The notes under the pieces were generated by a model. The model did no database searches, was not told where the DNA came from, and was given only the letters and a program-made list of their open reading frames with translations. The translations under genes were made by a program, and so were the position numbers. 64,000 bases of DNA, taken from positions 220,345 through 284,344 of the forward strand of contig NZ_FNJH01000002.1 of NCBI RefSeq assembly GCF_900103225.1, in the 5' to 3' direction. Position 1 is the stretch's first letter, and each line of letters starts with the position of its first letter. Below, piece by piece: positions 53,537 through 62,232 of the stretch. This DNA is from Pseudomonas congelans (GTDB lineage: Bacteria > Pseudomonadota > Gammaproteobacteria > Pseudomonadales > Pseudomonadaceae).

Positions 53537-54076
53537 TCAGTCTTTTTTATTAATCAATGACATTTGCACAATATTTTCAAATACACCGTCTTTTTTATAG
53601 TCGTCGACAAAAAGCCCATCAAAAGTCATGCCAGCTTTTTCGAGCACTCTTCTCGATGAATAATTTCTTTCAAAGCATTGTGCAAATATCCGGTGAATCG
53701 ACAGTTCATTAGCCGCAAATTGGATTACGGCTTCCAGAGCTTCAGTGCAATATCCGTTCCCCCAGTACGGCGTAGAAATCCAATATGTCACTGCGCACCT
53801 CGAATGTTGATAAGAAATACCTACCAAACTCACTGCGCCAATAACTTTTTCTTCAAAGGTAATAGCCATTACCAACGACCGCCCTGACACTTCCATCTCC
53901 TCGTGAGATTCAAACCATTTAATAGCCTCTTCTTTTGGGTAGGGGTAGCTTAAGGCCCCCATACTGGTTGCTATTTTCGGTTCATTGATCGCAGTGTAAA
54001 ACGATTCAAAATCTTCTGGACGGAACGCTCGAATCTTCAATCTAGGTGTAGTTAGCGTAGGCCGTAATATATTCAT
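53537..54076 (-). CDS. GNAT acetyltransferase, RimJ/RimL type
   Basis: 179 residues from ATG 54076 (AAAGGAT upstream); an earlier Met 30 nt up lies in the transporter gene. LRPTLTTPRLKIRAFRPEDFESFY, the core VAVTYWISTPYWGNGYCTEALEAVIQFA (here cut as YWGNGYCTEAL) and FERNYSSRRVLEKAGM are classic ribosomal-protein-type N-acetyltransferase motifs. Last gene of the minus-strand operon, 2 nt behind the exporter. By analogy with microcin C, where a GNAT domain acetylates the toxic product, it could give self-immunity; that is inference. Confidence 0.8.
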   Translation of the reverse strand: MNILRPTLTTPRLKIRAFRPEDFESFYTAINEPKIATSMGALSYPYPKEEAIKWFESHEEMEVSGRSLVMAITFEEKVIGAVSLVGISYQHSRCAVTYWISTPYWGNGYCTEALEAVIQFAANELSIHRIFAQCFERNYSSRRVLEKAGMTFDGLFVDDYKKDGVFENIVQMSLINKKD

Positions 54077-54078
54077 TT

Positions 54079-55428
54079 TTATATCCTTTTGAATTTCTCC
54101 ACCCACAAGCCACTGTCAATACGTTTTGAAATAGCTAGTGCATAGTAGAATGCCATAAGCAGCATCAAACTGAAATAAACAACTTCAGTAAGCATGTCGC
54201 TGAGCGTTAGTGCATAGAAAAAAACGAGCGCCACGGCTCTGAATTTAACAAATCGAAAAGTCAGGTTCTTTTGAAAGCGAGCGTCCCCCCTTAAAATAGC
54301 TTTGGAAGTGTAGCTAGTAAAAAAAGCCGTACATACGATAAGCGAAGTTACAACGCTTATATAAATCAACTTAAGACCATCAAAATACTTTGTCAGGCCA
54401 AGTTGAACAATTAAGATGACAAGGCCACAAAGAAAAACAATTATAGTAAATATTTTTGCATATATCTTTATCGCTTCTGAAACTTCTAGACAATACGGTT
54501 CGCCGATTGCATTTGCTCTCGCCAAAGCTATGCCGCCGGATGTTCCCAAAGCAAGTCCCAGCGAGTTGAAAATATTGGACACGCTACTAACTGCTGCGTT
54601 AACAATAAGTATCGTAGGCGTCAAAGAGAGCACCAGAGCTTGAGTAAGGCTCAAGCCATTACTAGCGAGAGAAGCAGAAACATAATCAACTATGTCCGAA
54701 AATAAGTTTTTGCTTTTCTCATCATTTCTATTTGCGTCGACCGTTAGGTCATGCCAAACACTTTGCAGATATGTAAGAAAAATAATGGCGTAAGCCAAAG
54801 CCATTACGATTCTCCCATAAAGCGATGCAGCAGCCAGGCTGGGTATCTGTGCGTGCAAGATGAATACCTGGTAAAAGGCATATACTAATGTTACCACCGC
54901 ACCAAAGATAGCAATCATCAAAATCAGTAAATTTTTCTTGAGCGCAAGTGCTAGTAAGTATAGTGGTACAGAAAGTGTAAGGATAGCAGAGTCAGCCCAG
55001 TAAATCTTCATGTACTGTGCTGAAACAGCCAAATCAACACTAGCCGATATGGGCTTTATAGTGTATGCGTGACAATACACCAATGCAAGCCATAGAATAC
55101 CTATAAGTATTAACAAGTAAGGGTAAGCTCGCGCAATTGTTATCAATGCAGCTCTATGGTCTTTTTTAGCGACATGCGAGCTTACTCGGTATCCTACAGG
55201 ATTAGTGACCGCTAGCACCATCGAGGTGTAAAATAACCCGATGCTTGCAGCATAAGTAAAAATAATTGCTTGGTGTGAAAGTAGTGATATGGATATTGCA
55301 AGTAGCACAAATGCTTGAGTGCTAGAAATCAAGTTTGCGAACAGTAACGGCGAGGAGACTTTCATGTGGCTGATAAAATCTAGCCTCTCATTTGCAAATC
55401 TTGCTCGAGACAAATAAAAGTTAATCAT
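54079..55428 (-). CDS. MATE-like multidrug/peptide exporter
   Basis: 449 residues from ATG 55428, which overlaps the stop of the oxygenase gene by 8 nt. About twelve hydrophobic helices in two similar halves, without ABC motifs; GSxxAxxG-like turns (LALGTSGGIALARANAIG) fit the MOP/MATE superfamily. Would export a small product from the cytoplasm. It lies between the oxygenase and the GNAT gene, as expected for a product exporter in a biosynthetic cluster. Strongly AT-rich. Confidence 0.78.
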   Translation of the reverse strand: MINFYLSRARFANERLDFISHMKVSSPLLFANLISSTQAFVLLAISISLLSHQAIIFTYAASIGLFYTSMVLAVTNPVGYRVSSHVAKKDHRAALITIARAYPYLLILIGILWLALVYCHAYTIKPISASVDLAVSAQYMKIYWADSAILTLSVPLYLLALALKKNLLILMIAIFGAVVTLVYAFYQVFILHAQIPSLAAASLYGRIVMALAYAIIFLTYLQSVWHDLTVDANRNDEKSKNLFSDIVDYVSASLASNGLSLTQALVLSLTPTILIVNAAVSSVSNIFNSLGLALGTSGGIALARANAIGEPYCLEVSEAIKIYAKIFTIIVFLCGLVILIVQLGLTKYFDGLKLIYISVVTSLIVCTAFFTSYTSKAILRGDARFQKNLTFRFVKFRAVALVFFYALTLSDMLTEVVYFSLMLLMAFYYALAISKRIDSGLWVEKFKRI

Positions 55429-56050
55429 ATTCAAGCCATACACTTACATGAATAGATGGCTCATCGAAGCATTGAGCCTTGTGAATGGTGCCCTTACCCA
55501 TAAAAAAGTACGAGCCGGCTTCTAAAACATGCTCTTGCTCTTCTGAAAAATTGCCTGCATGCTCCATGGAAAGCACACTTATTTGATGAGCATCTAGCCC
55601 CTTACAAGCTACCTCAGACAGAGGTCGCCAGAAAGACCATTTTTTCTTGCCTGCGATTTGTATTGCTAGAAGATCATGGTCATCTGCGTGGGCAGTTAAT
55701 GCACACGACCAAGGGGGTGTGAAGAATGCATTTAGTTGTATTGCACAGTTTGGAAATTCTTTTTCCAGCTCTGTTTTGAATTTAAAGAAAGAAGGGTCGT
55801 AATTTTCAATTTTCCTCAAGTAAAGCGTACATCCTTCGGCAAGGTAAAGTCTATCTATCAAGGAAAGCATTTCTTTTTTACAAGGCCTGATATAAACAGA
55901 CTCTTTACATGTGCTGCCTTTCTTTATAACTAAAAAATCCCTTAAGTCCCAGTCTCGCTGAAGAATCAATTTAAGCCAATCTATGGAAATACATGGAATA
56001 CTCCATTCGGCTCTATTTATTACTACTATTGGCGTTTCCTTGTCCATCAT
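55421..56050 (-). CDS. JmjC/cupin-type iron oxygenase
   Basis: 209 residues from ATG 56050, overlapping region with no gap to the nucleotidyltransferase stop (56053). The metal-binding pattern is visible: HADDHDLLAIQIAGKKKWSFW (HxD, residues about 119-140) and a later His in GKGTIHKAQCF (about 188). This is the layout of JmjC/ROXA-like 2-oxoglutarate and Fe(II) oxygenases that hydroxylate peptides or proteins. Such enzymes modify ribosomal peptides in some clusters. Here the likely substrate is the 58-residue peptide encoded upstream. Confidence 0.7.
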   Translation of the reverse strand: MMDKETPIVVINRAEWSIPCISIDWLKLILQRDWDLRDFLVIKKGSTCKESVYIRPCKKEMLSLIDRLYLAEGCTLYLRKIENYDPSFFKFKTELEKEFPNCAIQLNAFFTPPWSCALTAHADDHDLLAIQIAGKKKWSFWRPLSEVACKGLDAHQISVLSMEHAGNFSEEQEHVLEAGSYFFMGKGTIHKAQCFDEPSIHVSVWLEYD

Positions 56051-56052
56051 AG

Positions 56053-56826
56053 TTATCGACCGATTTGGAAGTCAAAATTCATTTCCAACTGAGGCAAGTG
56101 AAGCTGAAAAAAAGAATTTAAATGGCGTGAAAGAGTTTTAAGCTTGCCTGCCTCTGGCTGCATAAATATACTTTGAAACGCTTCTATAACTGCTTGCCCA
56201 CCTTTGTTTTTATTCGTCTCGAAGGCTGCTGCGTGTTTGTAACCTCGAAACAGACTGAAATCAAGAGCATAATACACATGAATGAAAGCACGGTAAGTAA
56301 ACAGCAACGTATCTGCCAATGTTGCGTAATCCCCTCGCTCAAGATATATTAAAAATCCGTAATCTCTAATAAATCGACAATTATCTGCGATAACCTTAGA
56401 TCTGGCTTCTTCGTCAATACTCAAGTTTCTGGTTAGCCCTTTAACGTTCAGATCGTCTTTGCAATAACGCCCTGCTTTCAATGCAGACAAATAGAGCTGA
56501 CCTCGGGGCGTTAGGTCATTTCGGGATATAAAATCCTCAACGCTATTAGTCAAGGTTTTTAAACAATCCAGCCTTAAATCAATTTTCTCACCTTTAAAAT
56601 TAACGCTTGATTGAATCCCCTGTGGCGTTTTTAAAATCCTTTCTGCATTTGGAATATCCGCAATGCTAATATCCCCATCATGTATGATGCAGATATCTAT
56701 GTCCGAAAACTTGTCATGTTTATTTAAAGCTATCGACCCACCTACATATATTGAAAAACGCAAACCGTGTAGCGTACGTATTATTTCGTCACAAAAATCA
56801 GTAGCTATTAATTCTGCATTATTCAT
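56053..56826 (-). CDS. nucleotidyltransferase-fold protein
   Basis: 257 residues from ATG 56826, preceded by GGAGATAAAT; a longer in-frame start would run into the peptide gene. The Pol-beta nucleotidyltransferase signature is IYVGGSIALNKHDKFSDIDICI (GS ... DxD) near residues 25-45, followed by a third acidic position in KIDLRLD near 80, so the catalytic triad looks complete. The rest is helical and may bind the acceptor. It would transfer a nucleoside monophosphate to a substrate. Here the peptide is the likely acceptor, which is inference; an antibiotic-type target is the alternative. Confidence 0.75.
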   Translation of the reverse strand: MNNAELIATDFCDEIIRTLHGLRFSIYVGGSIALNKHDKFSDIDICIIHDGDISIADIPNAERILKTPQGIQSSVNFKGEKIDLRLDCLKTLTNSVEDFISRNDLTPRGQLYLSALKAGRYCKDDLNVKGLTRNLSIDEEARSKVIADNCRFIRDYGFLIYLERGDYATLADTLLFTYRAFIHVYYALDFSLFRGYKHAAAFETNKNKGGQAVIEAFQSIFMQPEAGKLKTLSRHLNSFFQLHLPQLEMNFDFQIGR

Positions 56827-56838
56827 ATTTATCTCCAA

Positions 56839-56862
56839 CGCGTCACCCGGTGGGGTGACGCG
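56839..56862 (-). promoter_or_regulatory. intercistronic hairpin after the peptide gene
   Basis: CGCGTCACCC (56839-56848) pairs with GGGTGACGCG (56853-56862), a 10-bp perfect stem with a 4-base loop. It falls between the stop of the 58-residue peptide gene and the SD of the nucleotidyltransferase gene. Without a good T-run it is more a leaky terminator or RNA-processing hairpin than a full stop. It would make peptide mRNA far more abundant than the enzymes, the usual pattern for bacteriocin precursors. Confidence 0.7.
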
Positions 56863-56875
56863 CCTGCATATGAAA

Positions 56876-57052
56876 TTATGCAGCTTTCTGTATGCCGTTA
56901 CCCATCCAGTCGTTGTCACCACGATCAATCATCATGGTTGTAGCGTGCTGGAATAATTCCATCTCTTCCTCTGAAGGGTAGGAGACCGTATCGGCTGTCA
57001 AAGTGTCTTCAGGCACGAGTGTCAGTTTTTTTGCATCCATATCAGCGTTCAT
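56876..57052 (-). CDS. 58-residue precursor-like peptide
   Basis: 58 residues from ATG 57052 with GAGGG 8 nt upstream, stop TAA at 56876-56878. The first ~35 residues (MNADMDAKKLTLVPEDTL, EEEMELFQHA) are acidic and leader-like. The C-terminal end TTMMIDRGDNDWMGNGIQ, KAA contains Asp/Asn-rich and single Trp positions that a hydroxylase or nucleotidyltransferase could modify. No cysteines. It begins an operon with modifying, export and acetyltransferase genes, which is how RiPP clusters are laid out. Not found in any family I know. Confidence 0.7.
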   Translation of the reverse strand: MNADMDAKKLTLVPEDTLTADTVSYPSEEEMELFQHATTMMIDRGDNDWMGNGIQKAA

Positions 57053-57511
57053 AGATAATCCCTCTATCGATTGATTGATTGGTTGTTCTTGAAAACACTC
57101 ATCTGCTATTAAGCCTCTAAGAAAATGAGCGATTCAAGAACTTCAGAATACCTTTTACTGATGTCTGTTTTCTTTACAAAATGTTACAATTTGAATTGCA
57201 GTCCATTGTGCTTCTTCCAATCCGTTGTAGGTGCTGGTTTTGACTGCCAGACTTGGCGATTAAGTGTGACGGCTCTCCGCGGGACCTTACGAGGTGCTAT
57301 CAGGGGAAAACTCATCCATTGGAGTCTTCTGAAGATGGCTTTGACGAGTCCGCGATTCATAGCAAACACTCTTCGGCTATACATCAAAACGGTGTCAATG
57401 CTCAAAGCCAGACCTGCCCCTCATGAAACCCCATCCGATAGGAAAAGGGTTTCCTAATGCTTCAAATCATGGTTTTTGCGAACGTACCTCACATCTTGAG
57501 TGAGGTCCTCC
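57053..57511. other. promoter region of the peptide operon and ICE gene boundary
   Basis: About 460 bp without a gene. Near the peptide gene a perfect 9-bp inverted repeat GTTCTTGAA 57085-57093 / TTCAAGAAC 57133-57141 flanks an AT-rich stretch with a possible minus-strand promoter (TTGAAT and TTAATA), spaced 19. A GATT tandem repeat sits at 57,068-57,080. The rest, up to 57,500, is backbone-like and empty; a 110-residue plus-strand frame there has no ribosome site. Confidence 0.45.
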
Positions 57512-58222
57512 ATGAAGCTGCCACTGCGCCCTTCTCTTTCCCGCGCCACCGTACTGCAAATCCTGGCCCTGATCGTCCTGATCGGCATGCTGGTCCACCA
57601 GCAGTGGCAGATTTTCCACCTCAAGGCCGGCTTTGAGTCCGTTGCGAACCTGGAAACCGTTAACGCAATCACCCAACGCATCAACGGCGTGGATGACAGG
57701 CTCGATGCCGCTAGCCAGTTGAAGTCCGTGACCATCGATGATTTCAGAGCCGGCCAGCAGGCACTCTCCAACCGAATCGATGCCGTTCAAGCCCTGCTGA
57801 AGCAAGTGCAGGAGGCGGCGAAGGACGCTGCCCAGCAGGGTGCCTCGATGCAAGAAGTTGTGGTCATGGGCGCTCGGATCGAGGAGCTGCAGGTGAAACT
57901 CCAAGACCTGCGCGCTTCTAAACCAGCATCTATTCAAATCACAGCAGTCAGGCCAAAGACTCCACCCCCCTCCCGCAAATCAACAGCACTGACCAAAGTT
58001 CCGGAGGCTCCTCCACCGTTTTCGGTCGTGGGTGTGGAGTATCGCGGAGGCGAACGTTTCTTGTCAGTAGCCCCGCCTGGCAGCACTCAACTCAGTCAAC
58101 TGAACTTAATACGCCCGGGCGACATGGTCGCGGGGAGCAACTGGCAGCTCAACAGCCTGGATGATTCACGCGCTCTGTTCAGCATCAACGGCTCAACCCG
58201 CATTCTGCCCCTGCGCCCTTAG
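57512..58222 (+). CDS. coiled-coil membrane-anchored ICE protein
   Basis: 236 residues from ATG 57512 (GAGG upstream). A membrane anchor ATVLQILALIVLIGMLVHQQW near residues 15-35, then a long coiled coil (FESVANLETVNAITQRING to about 130), a Pro/Thr linker (about 150-165) and a small C-terminal domain (VVGVEYRGGERFLSVAPPGS). Likely a bitopic inner-membrane protein of the transfer apparatus. No family name held with confidence; it starts the conserved transfer block. Confidence 0.6.
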   Translation: MKLPLRPSLSRATVLQILALIVLIGMLVHQQWQIFHLKAGFESVANLETVNAITQRINGVDDRLDAASQLKSVTIDDFRAGQQALSNRIDAVQALLKQVQEAAKDAAQQGASMQEVVVMGARIEELQVKLQDLRASKPASIQITAVRPKTPPPSRKSTALTKVPEAPPPFSVVGVEYRGGERFLSVAPPGSTQLSQLNLIRPGDMVAGSNWQLNSLDDSRALFSINGSTRILPLRP

Positions 58223-58230
58223 AGGTTCAC

Positions 58231-58977
58231 ATGACCGTTTACAACCTGCGAATGTTCACAATGACGGGAGTCATCCTGATCACAGCAGCTGGCATGGCCA
58301 ACGCTGCAACCAACACCTCCGCACAGTCCACCAGTAGAGAGCACCAGAGCGCCTTGCTGGACAGCCAGTCGCAATCGAGCGACGAGATCCTGGCACGAGA
58401 CTGGAACCTCAGTCCTCAGGAATGGCAGCGCTATCAAACGCTGATGCAGAGTTCACGAGGTGTGTATTCCCCCGGGCTGGATCCGCTGACAGCATTGGGT
58501 ATCGAAGCCCGCAATGATGAAGAGCGCCGGCGGTATGCAGAGCTCCAGGTCAAAGCCGAGGCGCAGCGCACGGCAAAAGAATTAGCGTATCAACGCGCCT
58601 ATGACGATGCCTTCAAACGCGTCTACCCGAACCTGATGCCCATTGCCAGCTCTGCGCCCCAAGGGACGGCCGCGAGCCCAGCTAACCAGGGCAACGGCCG
58701 ATTGGCAGTGTTTGTTAAGGACGATTGCCCGGAGTGCTCAGTTCGGGTTAAGGCCCTTCAAGCTCAGAAGCAGCCGTTTGACGTGTACATGGTGGGTAGC
58801 CAGAACGACGATGAGCGAATTCGCAACTGGGCGATTGTCTCGGGGATCGACCCTGCGAATGTCAGAACCCGACAAATCACCCTCAACCATGACGGTGGAC
58901 GTTGGCTTGGCCTGAGCTTGGGTGGCGAGTTACCGGCCGTTGTGCGAGAGGTGAATGGGCAATGGCTGCGTCAGTGA
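58231..58977 (+). CDS. TIGR03759-type ICE protein
   Basis: 248 residues. Signal peptide (MTGVILITAAGMANAA). The first domain contains WNLSPQEWQRYQTLMQSSRG and the C-terminal part FVKDDCPECSVRVKALQAQK with a CPEC motif, giving a thioredoxin-like look. It fits the periplasmic ICE protein family TIGR03759. The CPEC motif hints at a redox or disulphide role for the transfer apparatus. The transglycosylase gene starts inside its last codons (overlap of 16 nt). Confidence 0.78.
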   Translation: MTVYNLRMFTMTGVILITAAGMANAATNTSAQSTSREHQSALLDSQSQSSDEILARDWNLSPQEWQRYQTLMQSSRGVYSPGLDPLTALGIEARNDEERRRYAELQVKAEAQRTAKELAYQRAYDDAFKRVYPNLMPIASSAPQGTAASPANQGNGRLAVFVKDDCPECSVRVKALQAQKQPFDVYMVGSQNDDERIRNWAIVSGIDPANVRTRQITLNHDGGRWLGLSLGGELPAVVREVNGQWLRQ

Positions 58978-59519
58978 CGTGGGCAGGCCTTGCCCTGCTG
59001 TGCTTCGTGTTGACAAGCCATGCAGCCGAGCTTCCCCCGCCGGCTTATCAGTTGGCTGCCCGCGCAGCGAACATTCCGTCGGAAGTGCTCTACTCGGTGG
59101 CACTGCAGGAAAGTGGGACCCCACTGCGGGGCCAACTGGTCCCGTGGCCTTGGACGCTGAACGTTGCCGGCGCTAGTTATCGTTTTGCAACCCGTGCCGA
59201 TGCCTGCACCGCACTTATCATCGCACTCGCGCAGGCGGGTCCCAAGCGGGTCGACGTCGGATTAGGTCAGGTCAACATGGGCTGGAACGGCCAGAGATTT
59301 AAATCAAGCAATCCGTGCGACGCGCTCAATCCCTACAAGAACCTCGATGTAGCTGCACAAATGCTCGCCGAACTGCGCGCGCTTGGCGGTGACTGGATCA
59401 CCGTAGCCGGACGCTATCACCGCCCTGCCGGCGGCGCTCCAGCAGCCAATTACCGCAAGGCCTTTGCCAAACATCTCAGCCGGGTAACCGGCATCCAAAT
59501 GCTGGTGACCAATCCATGA
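58962..59519 (+). CDS. lytic transglycosylase, transfer associated
   Basis: 185 residues from ATG 58962. Signal peptide (WAGLALLCFVLTSHA). SLT fold: catalytic Glu in YSVALQESGTPLRG near residue 47 and the GLGQVNMGW motif near 103. It opens the cell wall locally for the transfer channel. It overlaps both neighbours (16 nt and 4 nt), so it is tightly coupled. Shorter than free-living transglycosylases, as usual for conjugative ones. Confidence 0.85.
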   Translation: MAASVTWAGLALLCFVLTSHAAELPPPAYQLAARAANIPSEVLYSVALQESGTPLRGQLVPWPWTLNVAGASYRFATRADACTALIIALAQAGPKRVDVGLGQVNMGWNGQRFKSSNPCDALNPYKNLDVAAQMLAELRALGGDWITVAGRYHRPAGGAPAANYRKAFAKHLSRVTGIQMLVTNP

Positions 59520-60022
59520 CCCGATCAGTGATCCTCGGCGCAGCGCTCTGCCTGCCATTTATGATCTGCCAAGCTGCAGAGCTCACCGTGGTTGAAGACA
59601 AAGGTGGTGACTCAGCGCTGCCTTACTATCGATCTCTCAATCCCGAGCCGTCCTCTTCTGTCTCAAATGACCTGACCTCGCAACTGGATCCTGTAGCAGC
59701 ACAGGGATTGCCGGTACGCACCACTCGAATGACTCCGGGGACAGTTCAGGGCCGAATCATCAACGCGCCAGGCCTGCAGCCTTTGTTCCTGGTCGGGGAC
59801 GATGAAACTTCACGCCGATGGCTACAAGAACGCGGTGCGGTGCTGAAGCAGATGCAGGCCGTAGGACTGGTGGTCAATGTGGCCACACCAGAACGACTTG
59901 CCGTAGTCAGGAGTTGGTTGCCCGACGCGCTCGTTTCCCCCGCATCAGGTGACGAGCTTTCTCAACGACTCGGCCTGAATCACTATCCGGTGTTGATCAC
60001 CCCAACCGCCATCGAGCAATAG
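59516..60022 (+). CDS. TIGR03765-type ICE protein
   Basis: 168 residues, signal peptide (ILGAALCLPFMICQAAE). The conserved part ALPYYRSLNP, PLFLVGDDETSRRWLQER and GLNHYPVLITPTAIEQ fits the ICE family TIGR03765 (PFL_4695). Periplasmic, function not established; relatives always stand between the transglycosylase and TraD genes, as here. Confidence 0.8.
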   Translation: MTRSVILGAALCLPFMICQAAELTVVEDKGGDSALPYYRSLNPEPSSSVSNDLTSQLDPVAAQGLPVRTTRMTPGTVQGRIINAPGLQPLFLVGDDETSRRWLQERGAVLKQMQAVGLVVNVATPERLAVVRSWLPDALVSPASGDELSQRLGLNHYPVLITPTAIEQ

Positions 60023-60033
60023 GAGGTCGGGTT

Positions 60034-62193
60034 ATGGCTCACGATTACGCCATTGAATCACTTCTCAGACCCGCCGTAGAGCTGTACACCGTGTACGTGT
60101 GCGCTGCAGGTGCATTCCTGTGCGTGTTCGCTCCCTGGGCGTTTGCGCTTACTCCGCTGTTCGGCATCGTGACCTCCGCGGGCTTTCTCGCTTTGGGCTT
60201 AGTGCGTCTGAAACAAGCTTGGCAGGTGCTGCGCTATCGTCGAAACATCCGTCGACTGCCTCATTACACGATGACCAGTAAAGAAGTGCCGGTGAGCAAT
60301 CAACGTCTCTTCATCGGTCTTGGCTTCCGTTGGCAGCAGCGCCATACCCAGCGGCTGATGGACACTTACCTGCCGAAGTACGCCAGCTACGTTGAGGCCA
60401 CCTCACTGTTCCGCGCAGCGCGTCGCTTTGAGGAGAGAGCTGAGTTCGCTCCATACCCTGTCCGGCTTCTGGCCAGAGCAACATCATGGGACGTGCCCAT
60501 CAATCCTGTGCGACCTCTGCCACCCGTAGGCGGCTTGCCAAGGCTGCACGGCATCGAGCCATACGAGGAGAACGTCTCTCTCCCTTTGGGCGAGCGAGTA
60601 GGCCATTCGATTGTTCTGGGCACCACCCGTGTCGGAAAAACGCGCCTGGCTGAATTGTTCATCACTCAGGACATTCGGCGGAAAAAGCACGGCAAGCACG
60701 AGGTCGTCATCGTCTTTGATCCAAAGGGCGATGCAGATTTGCTCAAGCGCATGTATCTCGAAGCCAAACGCGCCGGCCGCCTGAACGAATTTTATGTGTT
60801 CCACCTGGGCTGGCCAGATCACTCGGCACGCTACAACGCCGTTGGGCGTTTTGGGCGGATTTCAGAGGTGGCCACCAGGATCGCTGGGCAACTCTCCGGG
60901 GAAGGTAACTCAGCAGCATTCCGTGAATTCGCTTGGCGATTCGTGAACATCATCGCAAGAGCCCTCGTCGCGCTGGGCCGTCGACCTGACTACCTGCAGA
61001 TCCAGCAGCACGTGATCAACATCGAAGGGATCTTCCAGGAGTATGCCTCTAAATACTTTGATGAATATGATCCAAAGGCCTGGGAGGCGATCGTCGCTAT
61101 TGAAGGCAAGCTCAACGAAAAAAACGTACCGTTCAACATGAAGGGCCGGCCGTTCCGTGTGGTGGCAATCGATCAATACCTGTCTCAGACGCGCGTGGCA
61201 GATCCAGTGATGGATGGACTGCGCAGCGCGGTCCGCTACGACAAGACCTATTTCGACAAGATCGTCGCCTCGCTGCTGCCACTGCTGGAGAAGCTGACAA
61301 CAGGCCGCATGGCGGAACTGATCTCGCCGGACTATCAGGACGTGAACGATCCTCGACCGATCTTTGACTGGATGCAGGTGGTCCGCAAAAAGGCCGTGGT
61401 TTATATCGGCCTGGACGCCTTGTCGGACACAGAGGTCGCCGCTGCCGTCGGCAACTCTATGTTCTCCGACCTAGTCTCGGTCGCTGGCCATATCTACAAG
61501 TTCGGTGTCGACGACGGACTACCGGGCGGCGTCCCTGGCACCAAAGTGCCTATCAACCTCCATGCCGATGAGTTCAACGAGCTGATGGGTGAGGAATTCA
61601 TTCCGATGATCAACAAGGGTGGTGGTGCCGGCATGCAGGTGACTGCCTACACCCAGACAATGAGCGATATCGAAGCGAAGATCGGCAACAAGGCCAAGGC
61701 TGGCCAGGTGATCGGTAACTTCAACAACGTGTTCATGCTGCGCGTCCGCGAAACGTCCACCGCCGAGCTGCTGACAAACCAGTTGCCTAAGGTTCAGGTT
61801 TTCACATCCACCCCGGCCAGCTCGGCGAATGACAGTGCAACGGGCAATACCGCGTTCACATCATCCAGTCATGACCAGGTGCAGCAGGTCAGCGTGCCAA
61901 TGATTGAGCCAGCCCATGTCGTCGGCCTGCCCAAGGGCCAATGCTTTGCGCTCATGGAAGGCGGCAATCTGTGGAAAATCAGAATGCCTTTGCCTGGCCA
62001 TGATCCTGATGAAGTAATGCCGGCAGATCTGCAGGCCTTGGCGGAAAGCATGCGTCAGACGTATCAGGTGGGCAAGGTCGACGACACTGGCTGGTGGTCA
62101 GCGCCCGGTTATCAGACGCTAAACGAGTCGCTGCCTGCAGATCTGCTCGACGACTTCAAAAAAATCGCTGTTGCACCTGAGGATGCGGCATGA
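60034..62193 (+). CDS. traD: TraD, conjugative coupling protein (SXT/TOL type)
   Basis: 719 residues. N-terminal membrane segments (VYVCAAGAFLCVFAPWAFAL, near 20-60). Walker A LGTTRVGKTRLAELF near 195-209 and a Walker B region INLHADEFNEL near 510. Hexameric DNA-pumping ATPase that links the relaxosome to the secretion channel. C-terminal part acidic. GGAGGTCGGGTT precedes the ATG. Fits the TIGR03743 subfamily. Confidence 0.93.
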   Translation: MAHDYAIESLLRPAVELYTVYVCAAGAFLCVFAPWAFALTPLFGIVTSAGFLALGLVRLKQAWQVLRYRRNIRRLPHYTMTSKEVPVSNQRLFIGLGFRWQQRHTQRLMDTYLPKYASYVEATSLFRAARRFEERAEFAPYPVRLLARATSWDVPINPVRPLPPVGGLPRLHGIEPYEENVSLPLGERVGHSIVLGTTRVGKTRLAELFITQDIRRKKHGKHEVVIVFDPKGDADLLKRMYLEAKRAGRLNEFYVFHLGWPDHSARYNAVGRFGRISEVATRIAGQLSGEGNSAAFREFAWRFVNIIARALVALGRRPDYLQIQQHVINIEGIFQEYASKYFDEYDPKAWEAIVAIEGKLNEKNVPFNMKGRPFRVVAIDQYLSQTRVADPVMDGLRSAVRYDKTYFDKIVASLLPLLEKLTTGRMAELISPDYQDVNDPRPIFDWMQVVRKKAVVYIGLDALSDTEVAAAVGNSMFSDLVSVAGHIYKFGVDDGLPGGVPGTKVPINLHADEFNELMGEEFIPMINKGGGAGMQVTAYTQTMSDIEAKIGNKAKAGQVIGNFNNVFMLRVRETSTAELLTNQLPKVQVFTSTPASSANDSATGNTAFTSSSHDQVQQVSVPMIEPAHVVGLPKGQCFALMEGGNLWKIRMPLPGHDPDEVMPADLQALAESMRQTYQVGKVDDTGWWSAPGYQTLNESLPADLLDDFKKIAVAPEDAA

Positions 62194-62232
62194 CTCTCGG
62201 CGGGTTGAGCGATCGGCAAGGGGGCATCTGAT

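Noticed and set aside
57125-57457. Plus-strand frame of 110 residues before the transfer block
   Set aside because: No ribosome site, mixed composition and it crosses the putative operator of the peptide operon; judged chance.
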